From the NCBI GenBank assembly GCA_025453595.1, contig JALOQB010000011.1:1-40703 (forward strand): a DNA stretch of 40,703 nucleotides, written 5' to 3'. The translations under genes were made by a program, and so were the position numbers. This document shows, one piece after another, positions 8,925 through 16,244 of this stretch. This DNA comes from Polyangiaceae bacterium. GTDB taxonomy: Bacteria > Myxococcota_A > Polyangia > Polyangiales > Polyangiaceae. The stretch's first letter is position 1. Each line of letters begins with the position of its first letter. The notes beneath the pieces were generated by a model. The model made no database searches. It worked only from the letters and a program-made list of their open reading frames with translations, and was not told the origin of the DNA.

Positions 8925-10100
8925 ATCCAGCTCTGCCCGTAGCAGCGCCGTGGCCGCGTCAAAGTCGCGGGGGTGAGGCAGCAGGCTGAGCACGAGGTAA
9001 GGCTCTCGATCGAAGTCAAAGAAGTGCCCGGGGTGCACCAGGAGACCCCGGTCCAGCAGCGCGAGGGCCCACTCCTCCTCCGTCCTCGTGGCTGGCGGCT
9101 GGACCACCGCGTACCAGCCGCCCTCGACCTGGAGCACGGTCCCGCTGGAGCCCGCGAGCCCCCCCTGGAGCGCCGCCAGGTTCCGGGCGGTGCGCTCGCG
9201 GATCTGGCCCCGCACCTGCGCTGCCGCTTCCAGCAACGAAGGCAGCGCCAGCTGCACCGGTGTGCCCACCGAGAGAAAGGTGTCTGCGATCAGCTCCAGC
9301 CTGGACAGCGCGGCGGACACCTGGGCCTCCGGGCCGTTGAGCAGGATCCAGCCGAGCTTGAGCTGGGGCAAGGCCGCGAGCTTGGAGAGGCCCCCCAGCG
9401 TGAAGGTCAGACAGCCATCCTGCTCCGACAGGCTGGGGCCCCGCGGTGCCCCGAAGGGGTACTCGAAGAACACCTCGTCGCTGATCAACGCCAGCCCGTG
9501 GCGCGCGGCCAGCCCCACCAGCCCCCGCACCTCGTCGCTCTTGAGGTACGAGCCCGTCGGGTTGTTGGGCGACACCACCAGGATCGCCCGGCTTCGCCCC
9601 GTGAGCCGGGCCTCGACCTCCCCCGGGTCCAGGTACCAGCTCCCGTCGTACCGCAGCGGGTAAGGTTTCAGTTGTACGCCCGCCAGGTCCGCCAGGAACG
9701 AGAAGAGCGGGTAGCTGGGGGCCGGGATCAGCACCTCGTCGCCGGGGTCCGCGAGCAGGTGGAACAGGTACCCGTAGGACTCGCTGCTGCTGGCCGTCAG
9801 CATCACGCGCTCCTCGGTGCAACGCCGCCCCTGCTCCCGGTACCAGCAGGCCAGCGCCGCTCGCGCCGCGGGGGCCCCCAGGGGTTCAGGTTCGTATTGA
9901 AGCCCCTTGCTGTCGGTCAGGGCCGTCAGCAGCGAGGGGGGGTAGTCGAGACCCGCCTTGGTCGGATTGGAGAGCGTTCCATCGAGGGTAAGAAGACCCC
10001 TTGAATTCCGGAGGTTTGCTTCCTGATTTATCCGGTTGGTCGAGGTGGCCCAGGAAGTTCGATGAGAGAAGCGAACCGTTCGTTGCATCCGTTCGTACAT
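8919..10100 (-). CDS. PLP-dependent class I/II aminotransferase
   Basis: Fold-type I aminotransferase. Visible landmarks are SNPTKAGLDYP near the N-terminus, PAARAALACWYREQG, the phosphate-binding TASSSESYGYLFHLL region, DEVLIPAPSYPLF, VVSPNNPTGSYL, LISDEVFFEYPF, the PLP lysine in FTLGGLSKLAALPQLKLGW, and a C-terminal LLVHPGHFFDF. The substrate cannot be read from the sequence; the family includes aspartate/alanine-type enzymes. ATG 10100 is preferred (ATG 10088 is also possible). The frame stays open to 10250, but that stretch is AT-richer, holds a perfect inverted repeat (10125-10155) and looks like promoter. The first ~40 codons are clearly less GC-rich than the rest. The gene is divergent from the propeller lipoprotein and convergent with the scaffold gene. 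Confidence 0.88.
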   Translation of the reverse strand: MYERMQRTVRFSHRTSWATSTNRINQEANLRNSRGLLTLDGTLSNPTKAGLDYPPSLLTALTDSKGLQYEPEPLGAPAARAALACWYREQGRRCTEERVMLTASSSESYGYLFHLLADPGDEVLIPAPSYPLFSFLADLAGVQLKPYPLRYDGSWYLDPGEVEARLTGRSRAILVVSPNNPTGSYLKSDEVRGLVGLAARHGLALISDEVFFEYPFGAPRGPSLSEQDGCLTFTLGGLSKLAALPQLKLGWILLNGPEAQVSAALSRLELIADTFLSVGTPVQLALPSLLEAAAQVRGQIRERTARNLAALQGGLAGSSGTVLQVEGGWYAVVQPPATRTEEEWALALLDRGLLVHPGHFFDFDREPYLVLSLLPHPRDFDAATALLRAELDS

Positions 10101-10124
10101 GGCGCATTCCCGCGTAAATTCTGG

Positions 10125-10155
10125 CGGTAACACGAAAATATCATGCGTGTTACCG
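10125..10155. promoter_or_regulatory. Perfect inverted repeat in divergent promoter region
   Basis: CGGTAACACG (10125-10134) and CGTGTTACCG (10146-10155) form a perfect 10-bp dyad around an AT-rich 11-nt centre (AAAATATCATG). It lies in the only AT-rich stretch of this part of the window, between the aminotransferase (start 10100, reverse) and the propeller lipoprotein (start 10313, forward). Position and symmetry fit a dimeric repressor or activator operator. The regulator is not identifiable here. Confidence 0.55.
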
Positions 10156-10312
10156 GTCAAAAGTGGGTTGCCGTCAACGCGAAACATCGAAACGATGGCG
10201 GCGCAAGTGAGGAGATCTTCGCCTATCTTGACGGATGATTTTCTTGCCATGCACAGGGTTTTATCGACCTGATTTTCGCGTGAGAAAATTCGGGTAAACC
10301 ATGGAGGAGAGG

Positions 10313-11683
10313 ATGAAGAAAGCCAGAAAAGACAAGATCTGGCGTCTTGCGAGCCCGCTCACCCTGCTGGGCGCACTCTCGCTGTCGGTGTTCATCGCCG
10401 GCTGCGAGGATGACGAGAACATCCCGGGTGGCGCTGCGGGAAGCAGCACCGCCGGTGCGGGTGGCTCGGCGGCGGGCACCGGCGGCACGGCGGGTACCGC
10501 CGGGGTCGGTGGTGCTGGCGCCGGTGGTACGGCAGGCGCAGGAGCAGGCGGCGCGGGAGCAGGCGGCGCGGGCGCTGGCGGCGCGGGCGCTGGCGGTGAC
10601 GCCGGTGCGAGCGGCGCGGGTGCTGGCGGCGACGCCGGTGCGAGCGGTGCTGGTGCTGGCGGCGACGCCGGTGCGAGCGGCGCGGGCGCTGGCGGCGACG
10701 CCGGCGCGAGCGGCGCGGGCGCTGGCGGCGACGCCGGTGCGGCTGGCAACGCGGGCGGCGGAGGAGACTCCGGCGCGGGCGGTGGCGGCGGCGCGACGCT
10801 GTGCGGCGAGGCGACCGGCAACGGGGAGCTGACCGGCGACAAGATCAAGGCGGTGGCCACCGGTGGCTCCGTGTTTGTGTCGCCCTTCGACGCGGTGCCG
10901 AGCCCCGACGGGTGCTCGGTGTACTTCACGGCGCTCGACCCGGCCACCGGGGGCGGCGCGGTGTTCATGGTGATGAAGGATGGGTCCGGGCTGCAGCGCC
11001 TGGATCAGGGCAACCTGCTCTCGGCGCCGGTGGGCATCTCGATCAGCTCGGACGGCCAGACCCTCTACATCGCCGACGTGGGCTACTCGGATGGCGGCGC
11101 GGACGCCGGCGCCATCCTGTCGCTGGCCGCAGGCGGCGGGACCCCCGCGGTCTCCATCGCGGGCCGCCAGGCGCGCTCGATCTCGGTGGTCAAGGAGAAC
11201 GACGTCGACCAGCTCTACTTCGGTGGCTCCGGGGCGACCGGCCAGGCGACGCTGTTCAAGGCGACGCCCGGCGGCAACCCCTCGGCGGTGGTCGAGGGCG
11301 GCACGCTGGGTGAGCCCGGCGGCATCGCCTCCGATGGCACCAAGGTGTTCCTGGTCTCCTCGGTGTCGACCGGGGCCATCGGGAGCCTCCTGGAGGTCAA
11401 CGGCAACGCGGCGACGGTCGTCGTGGGCGGCCTCCGCGTGGGGCTCAACGGCGGCGCTGCGCTCTCGGGCGACGGCTCCGCGGTGCTGGTGGCGGCGCAG
11501 GGCGCGAGCGGGGCTTCGTCCATCGCCCGCGTGGTGCTGGCCGACAAGACGGTCACCTTCACGGCGATCGGCGCGCAGTCCGAGCCCTCGGGCCTGCACC
11601 GCGCGATGAACGCCGAGGTGTACTCGTTTGTTGATGGGCTCGGGGCCAATGGTTCCGGGGCGGTCTGGGTGGCTGAGAAGTGA
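10313..11683 (+). CDS. Exported lipoprotein with Gly/Ala stalk and beta-propeller-like domain
   Basis: The N-terminus has a basic stretch (MKKARKDK), a hydrophobic core and a lipobox, VFIAGC (Cys31), followed by EDDEN, so it should be lipid-anchored outside the cytoplasm. Residues ~40-160 are a Gly/Ala low-complexity stalk containing five units of GAGAGGDAGAS or a close variant. The C-terminal ~290 residues contain repeated blade-like strands (VPSPDGCSVYFTAL, ISISSDGQTLYIADV, GIASDGTKVFLVSS, AALSGDGSAVLVAA) resembling a beta-propeller of the SMP-30/TolB kind. ATG 10313 is chosen because GGAGGA sits 4 nt upstream and overlaps the alternative ATG 10301. The DUF4331 gene follows after 23 nt, so the two are probably co-transcribed. 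Function is unknown; surface display or ligand binding is inferred. A paralogue of the same design lies at 27260-28840. Confidence 0.85.
   Translation: MKKARKDKIWRLASPLTLLGALSLSVFIAGCEDDENIPGGAAGSSTAGAGGSAAGTGGTAGTAGVGGAGAGGTAGAGAGGAGAGGAGAGGAGAGGDAGASGAGAGGDAGASGAGAGGDAGASGAGAGGDAGASGAGAGGDAGAAGNAGGGGDSGAGGGGGATLCGEATGNGELTGDKIKAVATGGSVFVSPFDAVPSPDGCSVYFTALDPATGGGAVFMVMKDGSGLQRLDQGNLLSAPVGISISSDGQTLYIADVGYSDGGADAGAILSLAAGGGTPAVSIAGRQARSISVVKENDVDQLYFGGSGATGQATLFKATPGGNPSAVVEGGTLGEPGGIASDGTKVFLVSSVSTGAIGSLLEVNGNAATVVVGGLRVGLNGGAALSGDGSAVLVAAQGASGASSIARVVLADKTVTFTAIGAQSEPSGLHRAMNAEVYSFVDGLGANGSGAVWVAEK
10580..10744 (+). repeat. Five 33-bp in-frame repeats encoding the lipoprotein stalk
   Basis: Five consecutive 33-bp units encode GAGAGGDAGAS (the last ends AA). 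The units differ mostly at silent positions. Such in-frame arrays can change copy number by slippage without breaking the gene. Confidence 0.85.
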
Positions 11684-11706
11684 TGGCTTCTGAAGGAAGG
11701 AAAATC

Positions 11707-13218
11707 ATGCGTAAGACGATTGCTTCGTTCGGCGCCGCGATCGCGGCCCTCGGTATCCTCGGCTTCAGCGGCGTGGCGGCGGCGTCCAGCCACCGCGAGG
11801 CCCCGGCCATCTCCCAGGACCCGGTGGCGGACAGCACCGACCTCTGGGCCTGGCACACCGGCGACGCTTCCACCGGGAAGCTCCACGTGGTCATGGCCTA
11901 CAACCCCATGGAAGAGCCCTCCGGCGGGCCCAACTTCCACTCCTTCGGCGACGACGTGCTCTACGAGCTCCACATCGCCCGCGGCAGCGCCAGCCTCGAG
12001 GACGTGGTCACCTACCAGTTCCGCTTCTCGACCTCCGCCGCACCCATCGTGGACCCGGCGGACCTCACCCTCCCGGTCGGCGGCGGCAAGGAGTTCTTCT
12101 CCCAGCTTTCCGGCCGCAAGCAGACCTTCTCGGTGACCGAGGTCAAGGGCGGCGTCTCCACGGTGATCGCGACGGACGTCGAGGTCGCCCCGCCGAACAT
12201 CGGGCCCCGCACCAACACCGTCGCCTACGGCCTCCCGCAGAACACCAAGGCGGCCTACGAGACCTTCGCGCTCTCCAAGGCCAAGCCCACCAACGGCGGC
12301 GGCCTGGTCTGGGCGGGCCCCCGTGACGACGGCTTCTACGTCGACCTCGGCGGCTTCTTCGACCTCGCCAACCTCCGCCCCAAGGGCACCGCCCAGGACG
12401 GCGTCGCAGGCTACAACTGCCACGCCATCTCCTTCGACATCCCGGCGGCCTCCATCCCCACCGTCGCCGCCAACGATGCCTTCAAGGATCGCCTCGGCGT
12501 CTGGACCTCCGCCAGCCGCCGCAAGATGACCATCCTGCGCAACGACGGCTCCAAGCAGGGCTTCGGCCCCTGGGTCCAGGTCTCGCGCCTCGGCCTCCCC
12601 CTCATCAACGAGGTCGTCATCGGCATCCAGGACAAGGACAAGTTCAGCCGCACCCACCCCAAGGATGACGTCACCAACTACGGCGCCTACATCCTCAACC
12701 CGGTCGCGGTCCGCGACGCCGAGGCCGTCGGCATCTACACCGCCCTCGGGGTCCCGGCCAACGTCGTCACCAGCCTCAAGTCCGGTCGGACCGACATCGT
12801 CACCGCGATGAACGTCCTGTCGGACCCCACGGCCCCCGGCGGCTTCCCCCTCACCTCCACCGGCGACGTGCTCCGCGTTGACTTCGGCGCCCCCGTTGGC
12901 TTCCCCAACGGACGCCCCCTCGGCCCCGCCCTCACCGGCGCTGCCAACAGGGAAAACGACGTCACCGACATCCTCGCCACCGTCGTCCTCGCGGGCCTCC
13001 AGAACCTCGTCGACGCCATCACCCCCGGCGGCCCCGCGGGCCTCCTGATCAGCGACGGCGTCGACTACAACGACGCCAACTACACCGACGCCTTCCCGTA
13101 CCTGCCCACCCCCTGGACCGGCTACGACGAGGGCAAGGGCAAGCCTACCCCCTTAGCCCCCCCGCAGGCCCTCGCCCCGCGCGCCTCCGCGCGGCGGCGG
13201 GGGTTTCGCTTTTTGTAG
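11707..13218 (+). CDS. DUF4331 exported protein
   Basis: The N-terminus is a signal peptide (MRKTIASFGAAIAALGILGF, then SGVAAASS). The mature protein opens with SSHREAPAISQDPVADSTDLWAW, the signature of DUF4331. Further family features are YNPMEEPSGGPNFHSFGDDVLYELHI, the central VGFPNGRPLG and the C-terminal ISDGVDYNDANYTDAFPYLPTPWTGYDE. The biochemical role of DUF4331 is not established. ATG 11707 is preferred to ATG 11680 because GAAGGAAGG lies just upstream and the signal peptide then starts cleanly. The last ~28 residues (from GKGKPTPLAPP) are unlike the family, rich in Pro/Arg, and overlap a strong terminator hairpin, so the true stop may have been lost by an indel; a TAG lies in another frame at about 13154. 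It probably shares a transcript with the propeller lipoprotein upstream. Confidence 0.9.
   Translation: MRKTIASFGAAIAALGILGFSGVAAASSHREAPAISQDPVADSTDLWAWHTGDASTGKLHVVMAYNPMEEPSGGPNFHSFGDDVLYELHIARGSASLEDVVTYQFRFSTSAAPIVDPADLTLPVGGGKEFFSQLSGRKQTFSVTEVKGGVSTVIATDVEVAPPNIGPRTNTVAYGLPQNTKAAYETFALSKAKPTNGGGLVWAGPRDDGFYVDLGGFFDLANLRPKGTAQDGVAGYNCHAISFDIPAASIPTVAANDAFKDRLGVWTSASRRKMTILRNDGSKQGFGPWVQVSRLGLPLINEVVIGIQDKDKFSRTHPKDDVTNYGAYILNPVAVRDAEAVGIYTALGVPANVVTSLKSGRTDIVTAMNVLSDPTAPGGFPLTSTGDVLRVDFGAPVGFPNGRPLGPALTGAANRENDVTDILATVVLAGLQNLVDAITPGGPAGLLISDGVDYNDANYTDAFPYLPTPWTGYDEGKGKPTPLAPPQALAPRASARRRGFRFL
13169..13214 (+). terminator. Intrinsic terminator overlapping the DUF4331 3' end
   Basis: CCGCGCG (13177-13183) pairs with CGCGCGG (13188-13194) across CCTC. 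The stem extends outward with one bulged base to about 13169/13203. It is followed by TTTCGCTTTTT ending at 13214. The hairpin and T tract lie inside the annotated DUF4331 reading frame, which stops at 13216-13218. Confidence 0.65.
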
Positions 13219-13249
13219 ATAAGTTCCATACTGTAGAGAAATTCCCTAT
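13214..13249 (+). promoter_or_regulatory. Two direct copies of an 18-bp AT-rich motif before the TPR lipoprotein
   Basis: TGTAGATAAGTTCCATAC (13214-13231) is followed directly by TGTAGAGAAATTCCCTAT (13232-13249), 14 of 18 positions identical, and the second copy runs into the ATG at 13248. A third copy, TGTAGAGAAGTTCCATGC, lies at the halogenase start (27335-27352, reverse) and matches the first at 16 of 18. Read on the other strand the motif contains GGAACTT, which resembles an ECF-sigma -35 box. Its role is unknown. Confidence 0.45.
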
Positions 13250-14594
13250 GCGCCCCCCGGCTCGCCCCCTCCTGCGCCTCGGTCCATGGCTCCTGCTCGC
13301 CGCCTCCGGCTGCTCCCCCGGCGCCCCCGCCCCGTCCGCCGCGGCCTCTGCATCCGCCCCGGCGGCGGCCTCCAGCGCCCCGGCCCCGGAGCGACCCTCG
13401 CGGCGCCTGGCGCTCCAGCCCCCGGGGGGGTCGGGGCTGGCGGCGCAGCAGATCGTTCAGGGGCAGGAGTCGCTGCGGAAGCTCCCCGGGAAGGCGGACT
13501 ACTGGGTGCAGCTCGGGCGGCTCTGGATCCAGCTGGCGCGGGAGCGCTCCGATCCGGGGTTTTATCTGAACGCGGGGGCCTGCGCCGACGAGGCGCTGCT
13601 GATCGACGCCAGGCACGGCCTGGCGCTGGGGCTCAAGGCCCAGGTGGCCCTCAACGATCACCAGTTCCGCGATGCCCTTGACCTGGCGGAGCGGGCCCTC
13701 GCGGTCCTCCCGGAGGACCTGGGGGCGCTCGGGGCCCGGAGCGATGCGCTGCTGGAGCTGGGGCGCTTCGAGGACGCCGCCGCCGCGGCCCAGAAGATGA
13801 TGGACCTGAAGCCCAACCTGGCGGCGTACACCCGGGCCTCGTACTTCCGGTGGCTCCAGGGGGATCTGCCGGGGGCAAAGGCGGCGGCCTGGAAGGCGGC
13901 CAGCTCCGGGCGCTCCCCGAAGGACCCGGAGCCCCACGCCTGGGCCCTCTCCCAGGCCGCTTACCTCTTCTGGCACGAGGGCGATTACGAGGGCGCCCTG
14001 GCGGGGTTCGAGAAGTCGCTGGAGAGCCTCGCCGACAACGCCCCCGCGCTCGCAGGCAAGGGGCGGGCGCTGCTGGCGCTGGGCAAGGCGAAGGAGGCGG
14101 CGGCGGCCCTGGAGGCCTCCTTCAAGAAGAGCCCCCTGGTCGAGACCGCGTGGCACCTCGGGGACGCCCTCGCGGCCGCCGGCGACGAGGAGGGCGCCCG
14201 CAAGGCCCACGAGCATGCGGTGACGCAGGGGCGCCTCCACGACCCCCGGACCCTGGCGCTCTTTCTCGCCACCAAGAACCGCGACCCCGAGGAGGCGGTG
14301 CGGCTGGCCCAGAAGGAAGCCGAGCGCCGCGGCGATATCTACACCGAGGACGCCCTGGGCTGGGCCCTGCTCCGCGCCGGTCGCGTCGAGGAGGCTCGCC
14401 CCCACCTGGAGCGCGCCACCCGGCTCGGCACCAGAGACGCTTCCCTCTTCTTTCATCGAGGTGTCCTGGAGCTCGCCCTCAAGCGCCGCGCCGCCGGGGA
14501 AAAATGGCTCAGGAATGCCCTCAAGATGAACCCACATTTTGACCGCTCCGGCGCCGAGGAAGCGGCCCGCCTGCTCAAGGGGGAGCCCCGGTGA
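13248..14594 (+). CDS. TPR-repeat lipoprotein
   Basis: A 448-residue protein with an N-terminal export signal (RPLLRLGPWLLLAASGC; lipid-modified Cys probably ~22) followed by an Ala/Pro/Ser linker to ~60. The rest is helical tetratricopeptide-like repeats: ARHGLALGLKAQVALNDHQF, LAERALAVLPEDLGALGARS, YEGALAGFEKSLESLADNAP, GWALLRAGRVEEARPHLERA and others, about 8-9 units. TPRs bind peptides or proteins, so this is probably a periplasmic or outer-membrane assembly or binding factor. The start ATG 13248 follows the 18-bp motif pair and a terminator for the upstream gene, suggesting its own promoter. The stop overlaps the next start (GTGA at 14591-14594), so it is co-translated with the HupE-like gene. 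Confidence 0.85.
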   Translation: MRPPARPLLRLGPWLLLAASGCSPGAPAPSAAASASAPAAASSAPAPERPSRRLALQPPGGSGLAAQQIVQGQESLRKLPGKADYWVQLGRLWIQLARERSDPGFYLNAGACADEALLIDARHGLALGLKAQVALNDHQFRDALDLAERALAVLPEDLGALGARSDALLELGRFEDAAAAAQKMMDLKPNLAAYTRASYFRWLQGDLPGAKAAAWKAASSGRSPKDPEPHAWALSQAAYLFWHEGDYEGALAGFEKSLESLADNAPALAGKGRALLALGKAKEAAAALEASFKKSPLVETAWHLGDALAAAGDEEGARKAHEHAVTQGRLHDPRTLALFLATKNRDPEEAVRLAQKEAERRGDIYTEDALGWALLRAGRVEEARPHLERATRLGTRDASLFFHRGVLELALKRRAAGEKWLRNALKMNPHFDRSGAEEAARLLKGEPR

Positions 14595-15709
14595 GCGCCC
14601 CTCGCTCGCTCCTGCTGGTCCAGACCCTCGCCCTGCTGCTGCTGGCGCCCGCGGCGGCGCAGGCGCACCAGGTCGGCCTGTCCCGCGGGGTGTACCGCGC
14701 CCAGGGGGGCCAGCTCGACGCCGAGATGGTCTTCCAGAACGGCGAGCTCGCGGCGGCCGTGAACGGCTCCGATTCGGACCGCGACGGCGCGCTGTCCGAG
14801 GCCGAGATCAAGGCCGCCCTGCCCGCCATCGAGGGGCTCTTTGTCCAGCAGCTCCAGGTGCGCGGCGACGAGCAACCCTGCCCTGGCAAGCTCTCCTCGG
14901 CTCGCCTGGTGGAGGGCGACGGCATCGAGCTGCGCTCCACCCACCGCTGCGCGGCCGCCCCTCGCTCCTGGTCCGTCGAGATCGATTACCTGGAGCGCCT
15001 GGCCCATGGCCACCGGCAGCTCTCCTCCCTCGAGTCCGGGCGCTCCACCGCCGACGCGGTCACCTTCGCCGCCAGCCGTTCCCTGCGGCTCACGCCGGGG
15101 CCGACCCCGGCCTCCAGCGCAGCTCCCCAGGCCCCCGAGGCCGCCCACGCCGCCCCCTCTTCCGTCTCCGGGCTCTTCCTCCTCGGCGTCGAGCACATCC
15201 TCACGGGCTACGACCACCTGGTCTTCCTCCTCGGGCTTGTCCTGGTGGGGGGGCGGCTGCGCTCTCTGGTCGGCGTCATCACCGCCTTCACCGTGGCTCA
15301 CTCGCTCACCCTCGCCCTCGCCGCCCTGCGCCTCTGGTCCCCGGGGCCTCGCCTCGTCGAGCCCGCCATCGCCCTCTCCATCGCCTACATTGGCGTCGAG
15401 AATTTCTTCGTCAAGAACGCCGAGGGGCGCTGGCGCGTCACCTTCCCCTTCGGCCTCATCCACGGCTTTGGCTTCGCCGGAGTGCTGGCCGAGATCGCCC
15501 TCCCGGCGGCCCGCATCCCCCAGGCCCTCCTCTTCTTCAACCTCGGCGTCGAGGCCGGTCAGCTCGCCGTGATGCTGCCCCTGCTGGGCCTGCTGCACCT
15601 GCTCCGTCGCCTCTCCTGGTTCGAGCGCCACGGGGTCCGGGCCCTCAGCGTGCTCATCATCCTCGCCGGCCTCGGCTGGTTCTTCCAGCGCGTCCTCGGC
15701 GGCGATTGA
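14591..15709 (+). CDS. HupE/UreJ-2 family membrane protein with EF-hand loop
   Basis: 372 residues from a GTG start that overlaps the upstream stop by 4 nt. It has a signal peptide (LLLVQTLALLLLAPAAAQA) and an exported domain of ~170 residues holding a canonical EF-hand calcium loop, DSDRDGALSEAE (~59-70). A Pro/Ala linker leads to a HupE/UreJ-like membrane domain (~185-370) with the family histidine motifs GVEHILTGYDHLVFLLG, AFTVAHSLTLALA and FGLIHGFGFAGVL, and about six TM helices. HupE/UreJ proteins are linked to nickel or cobalt handling, but this long two-part form is common in genomes without hydrogenase or urease, and its substrate is unknown. Co-translation with the TPR lipoprotein and proximity to DUF4331 suggest an envelope module. 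Confidence 0.85.
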   Translation: MSAPRSLLLVQTLALLLLAPAAAQAHQVGLSRGVYRAQGGQLDAEMVFQNGELAAAVNGSDSDRDGALSEAEIKAALPAIEGLFVQQLQVRGDEQPCPGKLSSARLVEGDGIELRSTHRCAAAPRSWSVEIDYLERLAHGHRQLSSLESGRSTADAVTFAASRSLRLTPGPTPASSAAPQAPEAAHAAPSSVSGLFLLGVEHILTGYDHLVFLLGLVLVGGRLRSLVGVITAFTVAHSLTLALAALRLWSPGPRLVEPAIALSIAYIGVENFFVKNAEGRWRVTFPFGLIHGFGFAGVLAEIALPAARIPQALLFFNLGVEAGQLAVMLPLLGLLHLLRRLSWFERHGVRALSVLIILAGLGWFFQRVLGGD

Positions 15710-15738
15710 GGGCCCTCGTGCCGCGCTCAGGGTTTGTT

Positions 15739-15766
15739 TTGACACCTGTGGAAGATCTCTACTTCT
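15739..15766 (+). promoter_or_regulatory. Possible sigma-70 promoter before the CoA-binding gene
   Basis: A perfect TTGACA lies at 15739-15744, but the -10 region 15-17 nt downstream (TACTTC/CTTCTC) is weak. It sits in the 79-nt gap between the HupE-like gene and the GTG start at 15789. The downstream stretch GGAAGATCTCTAC also resembles, on the other strand, the 18-bp motif at 13214. Confidence 0.25.
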
Positions 15767-15788
15767 CGCGGCGTCGAGGGCGGCTACA

Positions 15789-16238
15789 GTGAGGGGGATG
15801 AGCGGACGGATCTGGGACAGCCTGGTGCCCGAGCTGAGGGCGCGGTTGCGGGGGCTGCGGCGGGCGGCGGTGCTGGGGATCAAGACGGAGCAGCAGGCGG
15901 ATCAGCCTGCGTTTTATGTGCCAAAGTACCTGGTGCAGGCGGGGGTCGAGGTGATCCCGGTGCCGGTGTACTACCCGGAGGCGACGCAGATCCTGGGGGC
16001 TCCGGTGCGGCGCTCGCTGCGGGGCCTGGAGGGGGTCGAGCTGGTCAACGTGTTCCGTCGGCCGGCGGATCTGCCGGCGCACCTGGCGGAGCTGCTGGAG
16101 CTGCGCCCGCCGATGGTGTGGTTGCAGCAGGGGATCCGGCACGATCTGGTGGCGTGCAAGCTGGCGGAGGCGGGGATCGACGTGGTGCAGGACCGGTGCC
16201 TGATGGTGGATCACCGGCGCGCGCTGGCGGAGCCGTGA
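15789..16238 (+). CDS. CoA-binding (Rossmann) domain protein, YccU-like
   Basis: 149-residue single-domain protein of the CoA_binding family. Characteristic segments are RRAAVLGIKTEQQADQPAFY, VPKYLVQAGVEVIPVPVYYP, the ILGAPVRRSLRGLEGVELVNVFRRP region, and PPMVWLQQGIRHDLVACKLAEAGIDVVQDRCLMVDH. The usual small proteins of this kind are cytosolic and bind CoA or a nucleotide; the physiological role is not known. GTG 15789 is used because GAGGG lies 8 nt upstream; ATG 15798 is in frame but its GAGGGGG directly abuts the codon. It is convergent with the threonine aldolase (6-nt gap). Confidence 0.8.
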   Translation: MRGMSGRIWDSLVPELRARLRGLRRAAVLGIKTEQQADQPAFYVPKYLVQAGVEVIPVPVYYPEATQILGAPVRRSLRGLEGVELVNVFRRPADLPAHLAELLELRPPMVWLQQGIRHDLVACKLAEAGIDVVQDRCLMVDHRRALAEP

Positions 16239-16244
16239 GGGGCT

